Part shown: piece after piece, positions 40,401-55,400 of the stretch | How the letters are laid out: every line of letters begins with the position of its first letter | Numbering within the stretch: position 1 is the stretch's first letter | Assembly (NCBI GenBank): GCA_035610365.1 | Contig: CM069432.1 | Span: 164,484,035-164,548,034, forward strand | From: Aquatica leii | Taxonomy: Eukaryota > Arthropoda > Insecta > Coleoptera > Lampyridae | Length of the DNA: 64,000 bases | Direction of reading: 5' to 3' | Translations under genes and position numbers: made by a program | Notes under the pieces: generated by a model | The model's input: only the letters and a program-made list of their open reading frames with translations | What the model was told of the DNA's origin: nothing | Database searches by the model: none

Positions 40401-43400
40401 ACAATTTAAGGTAATATTGTGTAAACCATTCATTTTTATTCTTTATCTTAAACCTTTTTTTTATTTTAACATTTGCATATCAAAAGTATGATTTTTTGTA
40501 GGTTTGAGTTGAAATTTTGGTTTCATTCGTTACTATAAATTTAAAATTAATTAGTTATATTAAATAAATTATTAAACTAACTGGAATTACATTTAAAACA
40601 AATTCTAATTCTATTTATCCTTATAATATTTTTTTTAATGTTAATTGTTTATTGTCGTATTTAATTAATTTTTCGTGATTGTTTTTTTACCTGTCCGTCT
40701 TGTTCTTTTCGCTGTCAAGTTCCCTGTACGTTTGCTGCAATTTGTCGGTAAGCAATTCTAAATTTCGCGTTAATTTATAATCCGCTTCAAATTGTTCAGA
40801 CATTAATACCAAATCCCTGGTGGCATCGTGTAATGGTATATCGCTTATATAAAGTCCCCGTCTGCAAATCATACAACGCAAAAGTTTTAACTTTCTCAAG
40901 GATAATATTACCTGGTTAGGTCATCCAAGTTCATAACACTCGGATAACATAAAAATATAACAAAGTCAGTTTCTGGAACGTAAAGCATCTGCCCTTTCAA
41001 ACGAAGATATCGATATTCGACTGGTGCATTTACTTCCATGACCCCCGATTTAGTTTTCAAAACGTAAATTGTATTAATATGCGAAAGAATATTTTCGTAC
41101 GTTAATTCCAGATGAGGTCGCACCTAAAGAAAATGACTAATGACACATAATTTATTTTTTTGTGTATACCGGATCTAATATATCCGTAATTTTGCATTCA
41201 GATTCCATCACTTTTGGTATCACGCGAAGAATTGTTGTACCAGTTTGTATTATTTTCATATCTCTGTTGAATGTAATGTGGAATGGAAAAACACGACAGA
41301 AAGTAGCTGGACTTACTTTTGGTTCTAAAACAAAAAAAACATAAGATTACGGTAATTTGCAATTGAAATGCTTATTAATGCATTTATTAAATGTACTGTA
41401 ACTGTATAACTAACATTCCTTAGAATTATTTAAGGTAAAGTAATGTAACCTTGATGAAAACTATCATAAATAATTCTACTAGTTGTGTAGAGTAAACTTG
41501 AAAGTGTTTGGGTAATGTACCATGGCCAAAGTAATTACTGTAATTGTTATTTACAAAATAAATAATAATAACTGTTTTGTATAGCATATTTAGAATAATT
41601 AAAACTTGATCTTAAAATAATTTTTTAATATATCGCTACAAACAACATGTAATAAACTCATAAAGCTACTGAATAGAAAAACACTAGAAATTGAAATATA
41701 CATATCTATATTAATATTCTGTAAGTAAATTAAAAAAAAACACGTATTATGACCAAACATATACCGAGGTTCTAAAAACAATGATTATTACGCTAAATTA
41801 AACATTAAACAAAAACATGAAAATGTTAGTAACCATAAAATTCAGAAAAATTTAGTATTTATAGAAAATAAATTCTAAACAGTTATGTTTACTGTTAAAC
41901 AATAGAAACAAATTGAGTACAAAACAAAAAAATGATTTATATAAACTTATATTGTCCGACAATGTTCCAAAATTATTTCATTAATATAATTAAAAAACAG
42001 TAACATTGGATAGTAATAATCTTTGGTGATTCATACAATTAATAAATTACAAAACATTTGATTAAACCAAACACCTAATTCTAGATTCTTTTAAATATTA
42101 CTCAACAAGCAAATTTTGAAATACATAAATTAACTTATAACATTAATTTAAAATTTATATGTTGAAATCATAAATATAATTAGGATTTAAAATATAAGTT
42201 AGATCAATAATGCTTGTAATAATTAGACAACAACAGAACTCAAATAAGATGCCACTATTACCTAGAAATGTGAACTTTTAAAATTCGGGTTAGGTTAAGA
42301 AGTAATTCAGAATATGAATACGCCTCAAAATAAAAACCATAATAAAAAGCAATTGAATTTCTAGTTTTTTATGATACATGTAAGAAATAAAGTGCTGGAA
42401 AAGTAAGTAAACATACCTTAAGTTTAGAAATATAAAATCCTATTAGTACATTTTTAGATTTTCTATATTTTAAGAGATACAATAAAAAACTAATTTTTTT
42501 AAACTATATTTTTACAATATCTTGATTGTTTTAGTAGGTGAACAATTTTTATTGTAACATTCTGCAGACATATTTTTTTGTAAAACCAATTTTTTTAATG
42601 TTATGGTTGGCGTTTTATACACATCAACTTTATTTTTTCTTATAAAACTGATACCTATTTCCATTGTCATTAAAACGTGCTTTTTTATTATTATAAAATT
42701 AAATTTAAACAAATTAAACAAATACAGTATTTTATTAGATGTTTGAAAAAACAATATCAAGAAAGCGCTGAAAGAAAATAAGACGAGCGTCTCGCGCCAG
42801 CAATATTTTTTTTGGATCGATGACGTAATAAATATAAACGTCTGGTGGGTTGTTTATGTGCTAATACGTAAGATATTAAAAAATCTAATTAAATTAATTA
42901 CCCTCTGTAATTTTATGTTTAACAATATGTTGTTATAGTAATAATCATTATCAACATTTTTATTGGATTGTAATGAAAGTAGACTGTGAGCAGTATTTCT
43001 CACCTTGAAAATGCTTAGAAAGAATCCCTAATAATTTCAAATTCAAATACTGAGACCTAAGGCTTTCTAAAAGTGTGTGTTTTTTAGTAGAAAAAAAATG
43101 TGTATGCCAATTTTTAGATATATTTTCATTATTGTTTTCAAGATATTTTGTAACATTATTTTTTTCAACTGCATTTAGATTTGTTCGAGCATTTAATCCT
43201 AAAAGCATTTTAGGATTATTTTTTTTGCCCATTTTGTCTTAAATTTAAATTGTCTTAAAATTTATTTTGTACTTGTGACGCATTACAATAAATATTTTTG
43301 TTATTACTCATTTCACTGTCTCATACAAAATACTGTTTGCCTATTAAGTGAATACGCTTACATTTATGTTATATCCAATAATATCTATACATGTAGATTT

Positions 43401-46400
43401 GAATTCATGAATACATATGTTGTATAGAGAACATCTTAAGTTATAATCACAACTATACGATACCTTAATAACAAAATAAGGTTTTCATAACTTCTGTCTG
43501 TGGTGAGATTTAGTAAAAATACTAAAGATCTCTTATATTAGTCCCAGTTATTTTACAAATATTTTGAATATTTTTTTAATCTGCCGGGTACGCCATAATT
43601 GGTTATGAACTGATTCCATTATACATAACACACACATTGAAAATAAAATGTAAAAAATTCATTATTTGCTCTGTTCGAAAAACAAAAACTTACAGATGTA
43701 CTTTGGTGATCAAAGTTATCTACAACTGCTATTGTAAATAGTAAATTGTAAACTTGTAGCTATTCAATCCATGCGTGCCATCAATACATATTTTGTCACT
43801 CGCTCGCTCGATATTATAAGGACAAAATTGTAATCAGTTATTTCAACTGCTGGATTTATTTGTTCTTTAGTTAGTATATAACAGGATTTTTGCTAGAAAC
43901 TTTCATATTTTCTATCCATATGGCTTTACACTGATAGCGTCATTGTCATTTTAATATTACGCAAGTTTCTATTTTAATTAAAGGAATTCTTTGAATATTG
44001 CTTGTACATCTTGCATTGCAATAATTTTTTTGCATTAAAACATATTTGCTGAATTTTCCTAAAACAAAAATTTTGTGTTATGAATATTATTTTGATTCTT
44101 TGAGTTAGCCTTTTAATAAAAAAAAACTTAGATTGAAAAAATGTATCAAACCGCATTTATTATTTACACATTCCTGAACACATTCTAGATAAATGCATAC
44201 ATTTTATTATTTGTTATATTATTACCTGCTACTTAATATTTGTCTTCATTAGAAACTTTCTACTGAGATTACATAAGTCTCCAATATGAGAAAAGTACAA
44301 AGTAACGTCAATCTTTTTACCCAACGTTAGAAATATAATTGCTGGATAAGCACAACTAGAGATTTATTGGAATCACAGTTCTTTAAGTTCTTTTTAGAAT
44401 AATTATTATTAATAAACCTAGACGCTAAACCTATTGCAATGAAAGTGCGTTTTTCTTGTTTTTATTAATTTTTTTACACCAGAATCCTTAACAATATTAC
44501 ATTATTTTTGTCTTCTATTATATATTTCTATTATCTAAATTCTAAAACGTAATAAGTACTTAAAAAATTAAATTATATACTGCAAATAACTTGATCTAAA
44601 GTAATAAATACATCAATGATAACAAATGTCACATGAGTGCACATGAAGAATTAACATTTTATTCTACGATAGATCGTATTTTGATTTCTTGTATAAAAAC
44701 TTTGAATAGGTTTTATCAACTTTGAATTGTTTGTAAATTGTTTGGTGCAACTGTCCCATTTATATTTGTCGCTGTCGATGTTGTGTTTTTTACGTTGATG
44801 TTTATATAACATCTTGGAATGTTGATACGAACAGTAACAAAATGTATATAAATTGGTTTCTATAAACAGAAAACTGAACCTAGCAAAAGTGGTAGAGTGG
44901 TGATAAGAACAAAAATAGAATAACGTTTAGCCAACTCATCAAACGCGTTTATGTATGCTATGACGTCATGAATCCAAAAAATATTCCTGACCCGAGACAC
45001 ACTTGTCTTATAGCTTCCTACAATGTCAATTGCTGTCATTGCATTTTTTTAATTTATATTTGTCTTTTGATCGTTTGTTTTTGTCTCTGTTCTTCTGTGT
45101 TGCAGTTGTGTGAATATAAAGAGATATGTTCAAAACAACTTCGTTTTGAAAAATCTATGTAAGTTATTTATCAGAAATCGCAATTTAAATATTAATTATT
45201 GTGTTACCATCTTTTGATATAAAGTTTCAATTTTAAGAGAACGGGGAATTAACACTCATTTTTCGTTATTGATCAACCAAAAATTAGAGTGGCATGTTAG
45301 AATCGCACTTATTTCGCTCTTTTGTCTTTTATAAAACATTGACACCAAAAGAATATCTAAACCTACTGCAACTTAACGTCAAACATTTTTCATGATTGAC
45401 TTTTAGCAGCAATAAAATTCTATAGTTGTAAATTATCTACTTTACTCAGATCACTGAATTTATTTTTATGGTGTTACATTAAAGACAAAGTGTACGTACG
45501 TACTTTTAAAAATGTTGAAGAACTTCAACAAGAAGTAATTTAGGAGTTTGAAAATAAAAATACACGTGCTTAAAGCATAATGATCAAACATTTAAACACC
45601 ATTCGTAGTAGAAACAAATATCACAGTATAATGTGATACAGTAATCCCACTCCTTGTCGGTATCTTTGATCTTTGTGAAAACAAGTTGAACACAAAAACA
45701 AGTGCGCATAGCTCAGGCGCATATGAGTGCTACATTACTACCGCCGTAGTTTAAAAATTCGAAACTGTTTTAAGATAACCTTATAACTTATCTCAGCCGC
45801 TTTCATACAAATTAATTAATACAATTGTTTTTGGAATAAACGGGATTTAACTTTTGCGTGTTAAATTATGCGATTTTTACTACTGCGCATAGCCCACGCG
45901 CAAAAATATTTTTGTCCACAAAAACGTAGAAGTGAAATTACTGTATGAATATATACTGTGCAAATATTAACCCTATTATAAGAAGCAAACTTTTAAGACC
46001 TGTTTTGTTTTATCGGCCCTTTTGATGTTTGTACATCTAATAAAAACTATGATTTCTTTACTTCACTTTTATTTTTCGTAATTGGCATTACAAAAAAAAA
46101 CACGTTTTATTAATATCATCAACAATATCAACCTATAAAAATATATAGTTGATGTCTATAACTCGCCAGTCATGAAATTAAAAAAAAAAAACAAGTATGT
46201 AGATAATGTATATAATGTTATGTACTCTTTATTTAAAAGAATACATAATTGTATACTTAAATAAAAGCGTTTAATAGCTTTTTGCATTTTAATTGCATAA
46301 GTAACCTTAAAAGGTATCTTTCCACAAACTAATTAAAAAAAAACAATTATTGTACATATCTAAAACAATTTAATTATTAATGCATTATTATATAATATTT

Positions 46401-49400
46401 ACGCGTATGATTTGCTAGTGTTTAGTTATTTTTTTATAAAAAAGAAAAACAATGTTTTAAACTTTTATCGTAAGTTAAAAAAACAGAAATAAAAATTATA
46501 ACACAACAATGAATTGCAAATAAAAACTAAATGAAAAATTTTTGACAGTTTCTAATTTTGGAACAGTAAAAAAAGACATAAAAAACAATCTATAAACAAG
46601 CGCAGTTTCTTGCAAAACCTGCATTCTCCTGTCTATCAAACATAAAAACCATAAAAAACTAGGCATATCTACTTAAATTGTATAATCGTAATTCTAATTT
46701 ATTTGTATTTGATTTATTGTTTTATTAAAATTTATTTTTAGAGATAGTTATTTTGTTTCAAATAATATAATGAATCCTATATATATAAATAAAAAAAATC
46801 AAAGTAGAAACATTCGGTGTTCCTAAAATAAAGCAGTTTGATTACGGCAAACATAACAATGTGATGTACATATATGTATAATCTCGTATAGATTACAGAG
46901 TAACCTACAAGAAAAGAATAAAAAAGAACGAATTAAGAAAAAGTCAGAGTAGTGTTTAGTATTGAAAAAATGTTGTGGGAAGAATTGACTAATTGCGTAA
47001 AAATTTCAAAAATCCACAAAAAATAAAGATCAAATACTTTCAAAAAGTTTTACTTTTGGGATATTGTCTATTATGGTTACTTTTTAAAATTATTTTTGTT
47101 TTATAGAGGGTCAAAGTTGTGTTTCTTTAAACGGAACCCTTTGTATATTACCTATTACATTTTTGGATTCTTTCATCAAAGAATTATGAGTTTTAATAAT
47201 GTTTATGAGGTCTAAATCTTAAGGTTTTTTTAAATAATTTGTCAAAGTATAACCTAATTTACATGTTTTAGATACTAAAAAAGCATTTAAGTTATGGGAG
47301 CAAAATTTACAGTAAAATGTAACAATAGATCGTATTTTATATTCTAATTATAATAAACTTTACAAAATTATTATACAGGGTGTCCAAAATTTAAACCTTT
47401 TAATTAAGAAATTAAAGTGTCTAATAACTTGATTCATTTAAGTAGAACGACATATTTTTTTTTATTTACCATTTATTTATCAAATAGTATAAGAATGTTC
47501 AATAGAAAATCTTCCCGTTTTTAAACAATACGCCGAATAATAGTTTTTTGCACTATTCCAGGTACCGTATTCTTGACTATTGGGGAAGGGAGCGTTCTCC
47601 GACACGTTCCCAGGGAAAGTTAATTCACCTTCACTCCCGGGAACAAAAATATCGTATTCTTGAACGCTTCGTGAGTGCAGAGAGAAAATATTAACAGTGC
47701 ACAGTGTTGACAAGTATTCAAGTGTCAATGAATCTACGAAACATGTGTTAAAGTTCGTGTACCAAAGCAAAACAGGTAGTTTAACCTCACACTTGAGTTT
47801 TGTTGCGGTCGGTGTCCCACATTATTCTTTATTTTTATATTTCAGAGCTGGGAAGTGTCTTTAAGTAAGACTCAGATATTTTCCATGCTGCTCTTTCATG
47901 ACACGAAGCAACATCAAATTCGAAGGTGATGTGACATAAGTTGATAGTTTACATTACTGGTATGAAAATATCAAGAGAAAATATAAAATATATTAGACAG
48001 TATGAAATAAAATGTTGTACCTTAGGTACATGACCGTGAAGTTAAAGCACTTGTTTAGAAATTCTGTATTATATTATAACATTTTGTTTGGGGCAGAACG
48101 TCCCTTCTTATTTCCACTTCTTCCGCAGCGTCTTCCAGATCTTCTTGGATGATGTTATTCAAGATTATATTATTGAAATTATCCACATCCATTTTTCATA
48201 AAAAGTAAAAACACAAAATCGACAAAACAAATCAACAAATGTTGAGGTTAGAAACCTTTGCGCGGGAGTTCGTTTTCTCTTAGGTTAAGGGCGGGGAATA
48301 GAATTCCCACCGGGAACGTCCAGTTCACAGGCACATTTTCAAGAATATGAAATTCACCGTTTTAAGGTGAACCACGCCCAATTTTCGGTGAAGTTCTGCT
48401 CCCAGAAAATCAAGAATACGGGCCCTGATGACTTAGTTTTACTTACCAAAACAAAGAATGTTAAATTTAATAAAATTGCATGTCTAATTAAAAAAATAAA
48501 TTATATGAATTTGTAGATAATGTTAGTATATATCTGAAACTACTGGATGGTGCTCCTGACGTAGTCAATAAGTGTGCGTATTTTTAGTGGAATGTTTCTT
48601 GTTATATTTGATTAAATTTAAAACGTTGCTAATCTATATGGCAAAGATTTAATCGTTTTTTGTACTAGAATCAAAAAATAGTAGAATGTGGATAAATCGT
48701 TACTAATACAGGGATTATTGCCCATACTAGTAATTGTTTGATTTGCTGGCCTTGATTATATGTTTCATGCTTTATCTAGCTTATTTTTGATCGAATTTTC
48801 AAACTAGCCTTTAGTCACTGTTGTACTTTGCCATCTTCCATGTCTTTTTAAATTAGTAACATAGCCCCCAGGGCCACTAATAAAGTCACTGAACTGCGGC
48901 GCATACAATCCCCGTGTATTCCAGAGGTATATGTAGCTGAAGATACGTTGTAAATTTAAATGGGAATATTCCAAACGAATGTAGCCTCACTGGTTGGTCA
49001 GTGCATTTTCCTTGCTTATAATTTACAAATAGGCGCCGGTGTGGAATACGAACCAGGCGTAATGCCACATAACGCCTGTACAAAACAACATTTCCTTCAT
49101 CAACAATTACAAAGCAACAACAACAAATAAGGAATGTTTACTATAAGAATGCTATCTTGATCTTCAATGTCGTCCAGTATCATCTTTGATAATGCATTGC
49201 ATCGACAAGCTCCCGAAACACCAAAGATAAACGAGACCTGTAAATACATAAGAAAAATTAATTTGAGTTACTCATTTACCCATTGACACAACTTACTTTC
49301 ACCAATAAAAATTTCGTCGGAAGCTTCAAGAAGAAATTTATCAGTCTGGTTCCGAGACAAACATTTCGATTTTTTGGTTGGTAACCAATCGACTTTGGCT

Positions 49401-52400
49401 TTAAGTATGCAATAAGCTTATAAAACTTGCTAATGTCCAAATTCTGCTCTAATAAAAACACAGATTTTAACATATAATAAATGCTCCAAAGAGTTGAGGT
49501 TTCTGCAAGCTTGCTTTTCCGCAAAATACACAAAAAATACTTCTTTGTTAAGTGAAGTAACTTTTTTTCTCGACACCAATCTTCGTCAGTAATGCAACCG
49601 CAGCTTCACTCACATCAAAGAGAATGCCCTCGCAATGATTTTCGTCTTCTTTCATCATTATTTTATGATACACGCACAAAGTTGATGAAATTTTTTCGAT
49701 GTTGTTTACTTTGTAATTATAGTTGCCAACAAAATTGAGAAAAGCAATTTCTAAAATTTGTAAATTTCGTCTTTTTTTACGATTGCTAGAAATAATTAAA
49801 TACATAACACGTCAGTAAAATCTGCCTCGTATTTAAATTTAGCTCCTCTTCAGTAATGTGAGGTTTTCGTGACTTTTATGTAAATAACTATAAATTGTGT
49901 TATATTTGTATTATATTATATGCATTTCTTAAAAATATGTAGTAAACATCATATTGTTTTACGGATCTTCTATTGTTTAGTAGTTAATATCATAAATAAA
50001 AAAATGTGAAATTTCAAAATATTTATTTTACGATTTGTGTGGCAACTAATAAAACAAATAATTACTAATTCCAAAGTTAGTAAAACTGCATGGCTAATAC
50101 TATGTATTTAGTTTAATAAATTTATGTTGCTCAATTAAACGTTACATTCAAAGCAATGTTACTATTTAACGGGTTATTAGAATTATTGCTTAAATTAAAA
50201 CATTTAAAACGGTTTATAACATTCCTGTGTAAGTGCTGTAAACAATCGTTAATTATATTAACTGTAATTGTTTATTTTATTAATACGTTTAGTGAAAATT
50301 AAATAATGAGAATCACCAAACAAAAACAAGTAAGAAAAAAGTAGTTTGCGCTTGCTGTTTAGAAAAAAACTTAAATAATTGCATCTAGAAAAATATTAAT
50401 TTATTATTTTACTTTATAACGTAATAATATTATACTTGAAAATGTTAACAGTGATTTATTGAACGTGGGTTAATGTATTAATTTTAAATTTACACAAATA
50501 TTCACACAAACGGTACTCCGCGACATCTACTGCTAAATTAATTAAAGTTTGAAAAGCTTTCTGTTTATATACCTACAAAGAAATGTTCAAAATAAACTAC
50601 AGCGTATCATTTAAAAGCAATAACACTATTTTTATTGCGTTAGTTTAACACAACCTTTTTGAGTTTCTCAATTGTTATAATTGCTTTAATAAAGTTTTAT
50701 ACAATTTTAGCTAATTAACAAGATTATTCAAAACTTGTCAATACAAAAAAATATGACATTTACATAACCTCTACGACCATTTTAAACTGTAATTAAACTT
50801 TTATTATTTTGTACAATGTAAATTTTAAAAAAAACTATGGGAAACAGGTTGATAGTTAAATCTATTTTTTAAAAATAATTAGGTTATATTCAATTTAATT
50901 CAATTATTGCTAATTTACTACAAACAAATAATCGTTCAATTAATTGTAAATAATTGTTTTTTTTTGTTTGTTTGTTTCAAAACCTTACTTTTTTGTGCTA
51001 CAACTTATAAAATTTGCGGTTTGATTTGACGTTATCCCAATTTATAACACTAGCCGACACAATTTTCATAGTTGCCTTAACCATCTGACATTTTAGCATT
51101 TAGCAGAAAAACTGTATTCTAATAAGATATCACGTTAGATTTGAAAAATATAGAGTAAGTGCAGATAATATAAGCATATAAGGTAATATAAACACCGTGT
51201 TTAACTACTGATATAACACTACAAGTGCAGACGCGATTAGTGCACGTGGTTCTATTGCAGTGTGGTTTTGTTAAGTTTTTTTTTACATGTTATAAAACTG
51301 TAATTATCGCAATTCGTGACATGAACGTGTTTATTGTTCTATATAACAACTATATAATATTGTTGAATCGTATAACAAACCAAAAAAGTTTGAAAACGTG
51401 CGTACTTTGTCATAACCTAATATTCAGTGCTGTCTTGATTTTATAAATAATTTGAACATGAGGTGTTTATATAACCTGACAAGATGCCATATGCAAATAA
51501 GTACCTTTTATTTATTGCAGAATTGTGCTGTTTACATAATGCCTAGACTAGGAATTACCTTGGAGGAAAACACGATTGCTATAAAATAGTAAACCAAGTA
51601 CAGCAAGAGACAAATAGTGCTAAAAAGGGGTATAACCTTTAGTAAACAGTACAGTTTAAAGCCAAGATTAAAGAACGAAATCCGATTATCAAATATACCG
51701 TGCAAAAATATTTATGTGCTTTGAACGACAGCTAAAAACCGTTAGGACAAAGCATCGTTTACAATGAAGGCTCGTTGCGATAAACAACGTTTAGAGGTGA
51801 TCAAATATAAGTCGGAGATGTCGTTTTGGTAGACAAGACTCTCTTAGCGTAAAGTTTGGCCAGTGGTAAATTGATATCAAAATATATAGGGTCCGTGAAA
51901 ATCACGGCTGCGCTAGAAAATAATCGTTATATAGTAGTTTCCTTTACGAAACAACGAAGGCGGTTCTGAGGAATCGCGTGAATCGATCGCCTCAAGTTGT
52001 TCCCACAAAAATTGACAAAATGACAATAAAATGCAATTGTTCACTTTGAATAATTTCCGTGTTGTCGTCATAGTAAACATCTTCAGAGACCGGAACAAAC
52101 TGATTGATTGCGCCTTAAAGTTTTGCTTTTATAGACTTGCCGTAAATCGTTAAACTGTTTTCCAAATCTCTGGTAAAGAAATATTAGAATCTCGGTTAAT
52201 ATTAAAAGCATTTTTAATTATTTCAATGGATTTCTTAATTTTTCGCTGATAGTAATTTGAAATATTTGCTATAATTTTAGTGTTTTGAAACATAATTTGA
52301 AGACTCGTTTCTAGTACATGTTCCGCCACCGCTGACTTCAAAGGTTGTTTAAGATGATTATACCTCTGATCCTTCTTAATACGAAATCTCACGTTTCTAA

Positions 52401-55400
52401 GAAATGCTATAAACGTCGTCAGATTGAAAAAGAATAACATCTTTCACCGGATTTAAGAATTGACACGGTTTAGAATGAGTCTGTGGTACCTTTGACATAA
52501 CGTAGATAAGCGAAAAACACTGGTGGAGATCTAAATACCGCTGTTACTCTTGGTTTGGCAGGCGTAAAGTTTGTAATAGACCACTCAACCCTCAACGTAT
52601 TTGTACCAGCACTTAGGTTTTAGATGAAATGTGGATAAAACTTTTTTTCAAAATCTTTCATAATTATATTTGCCAAGACAAGTAAAAGCGGAGAATCTAT
52701 GGCGGTTCCTGATGTTTGTGAGTTAAATTTGTCGCAAAAAGTAAAATATGTAGAAGTCAAACATTTTTCGATAATAGGTACTTTGTTGCTTGAAATATTG
52801 TTTTCGTAATTTATGATTATTTTTAATGCACCTGTTTTTAAATAATCACTATATATCTGACTATCACTGACTTTGACGATGAATCCAAAGGTCGTAGACG
52901 GTAAGATGAGTGTTTAGCCAACTACTGAGGGTCTTGTGTACCTGTATTGATTTGTTTGGCCAGCCAAAAAATGACTTTGTATGTCATGGAAGGGTTTCAA
53001 AAGACAATGCGCATTTTACCCTCACTGGTAGCGTAGTGAGCCATTAAGTAGTCTTGTGTGCTACCTAAAATGGCAATGGTGGTTTGTGTGCTACCAGATA
53101 GTCCAGTGCGCTACCGAAAATTGCAATGATGGTTTATTGCGCTATCAGGTAGTCCAGTGCGCTACCTAAAATTGCAATGGTGGTTTAGTGTGCTATCAAC
53201 TAGCCCCATGTACTACCTTAAACCGCTACAGTGGTCTAAGGTGCCACTAGGTAATCCCGTGCGCTACCAAAAATTGGCAGTGGTGTTCTAGTGTACCACC
53301 AGGTAGTCCCGCGCACTACCTAGAACTGCTACAGTGGTCTAGTGTAGCACCACGTAGTCTTGTGCACTACTTAGAATTGCAACTTCAACAATATCTACAT
53401 TATGAAATGTAAAAGCAATGTTAAGTCAATTATCAATACTTAGTATAGTTTTTCTTGTTTTATTTACAAGCGTTAAGGTCACTGATCTCTATAATAATAT
53501 GGATAGCTAATACTGTAGTCTGACATTGACGCATTTAGAGAAATGATCATCGCCACTCATTACTGAGACAGACACTAAAATGTAGCGCTAACCATATTTT
53601 TTGTAACAGTTTAATTGTCAGTGCAATTGTCATAAATATTATTATTTTTGTAAAATACTTTCTAAATAGATAAGTATGTTTAAAAATACTTGGATAATTG
53701 TTTGGACGCATCAGTAGTAGTTTGTGCTTTGGATACGTATTTAAATATGTATGTTATGTTCTTTAATTTTCATTGCAATTCTGTCATGCGTTCGATCGTT
53801 AAATTTACGAGTGGGTTAAGCATGTGTGATTAACTCTTAGGCGAGTTAAAATGACTGTTTAAATGTGTTGTTTTTTGTATAATCTAATTGCAGCTAATTA
53901 AAATGTAATTAAAGTCATTAAATTTCACAAAATTTTATAGTTTTATGCAATTTTCTAAATTTTTATGCAATTTCATAAAACTATTTAAATTATTTACCTC
54001 CAACAAAATGAAATCATAAATTTTTTTTTTGTTATAAAAATAGCAGTGCTGTTGTCAAATAAAATTCGTTCAATTTAGTTCTAATCTCAGTATTGTGTGG
54101 CGCTGTCTTCTACGCAGTCTAATCCCATAATTACATTTTTTTCATAAGTATCCACATTATTATAGATATCACTGGTTAAAGTATTTATAGTGTTATGGAA
54201 TTGCATTTGTTCTATAATTAAAATTATACCTTCCAATGTTTAATAATCTATTTTTTCTATATTGTTTATTACTAATTATTGTTTTTTTGATATTTGCAAC
54301 AGTTTAACAAAATCTTGTTTTTAAACATTGAGAGAAGAGATAATTAATGGAAAAACTGAGATTAGGAAATAACAGTTATCCATATGTCAGATAATTCATA
54401 ACCACTGTTATTTAATAATTTCAATTGTTTGTCTAATCGTTTTTGATTTTTAGTTTTTTGATTTAGAAATTGTTTTAATTTTCTCAAAGCTTAAATTATG
54501 TAGAATGTCAAGTGCATCTTCGGTGATGGCAGACTTAGTAGGCTGGAGTAAAGTTTTTTCGACTAAAGACAAGATCTACTTTAATAGAGGATTCAAGTAT
54601 AAACAAAAGCTTTGCTATTTTATCTTTTGTTCAGAATACTAAGATAACATAAAAGTTGCTTATAATACTAGAACTAAATTCAAAAATTCGTTAAATTCTG
54701 CAAAAGATACTTTACGATACCTGTGGACTACTAAGTCCCATGCACCTGCGGCAAAGTATAAATTGGTGAAACTGGAAGAACTATAGATACTAGATTTTAA
54801 AAAAAAGAGAAAACACATTTGTTTACTCTAGCCTACTATAGAATAACATCATTATTTTCACAGTATAATATAATTTACCTGATTATGCCAGTAACATAAA
54901 ATAATATTATCAAAAATTATAAGGTACATTCAAGGTTTAGTTAATACTTTTGAAATTATCATATTTTAATTTTTTGTTAATTTTGAAGACTAAATAATAG
55001 CTATAGCTAAAAATATGAAGAATTACAAAAAAAATAATTTGATGACGTTTTACAAAATACATCAAGTTATGTATTTAGCAACATAAGTAAGTAATAAATT
55101 GTTTTAATCAAAGTTTTGCTTATTACATAATATCTTTTTAGGTTGTTTTTATTATAATACGTTTATTATTAAGAATGATAGTTTGTATCAATTAGCCTTA
55201 TATTCAACGTGTGTATTACCATTTTGGCAAGCAGAGCTTACATAAAAAGCAAATAAGAATGCGGTTGTATTGCTGTGAATATGAATTGAAAACCTAGTTT
55301 CAGTAGTTTAAATCTAACGAACAATTTGGATTTTCCGGTTAAATGATTAATATTTTCTATATGGTGTAAACATAATTTTTTCTTTTGCTTTTCATAACTA

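Noticed and set aside
42960-43232. 90-codon minus-strand frame as a gene
   Set aside because: Asn/Lys-rich with no domain, no flanking exons, and composition like its AT-rich surroundings.
47480-47770. 96-codon minus-strand frame as a gene
   Set aside because: It runs across the Harbinger terminal repeat and out into flanking intron, so it cannot be a conserved protein.
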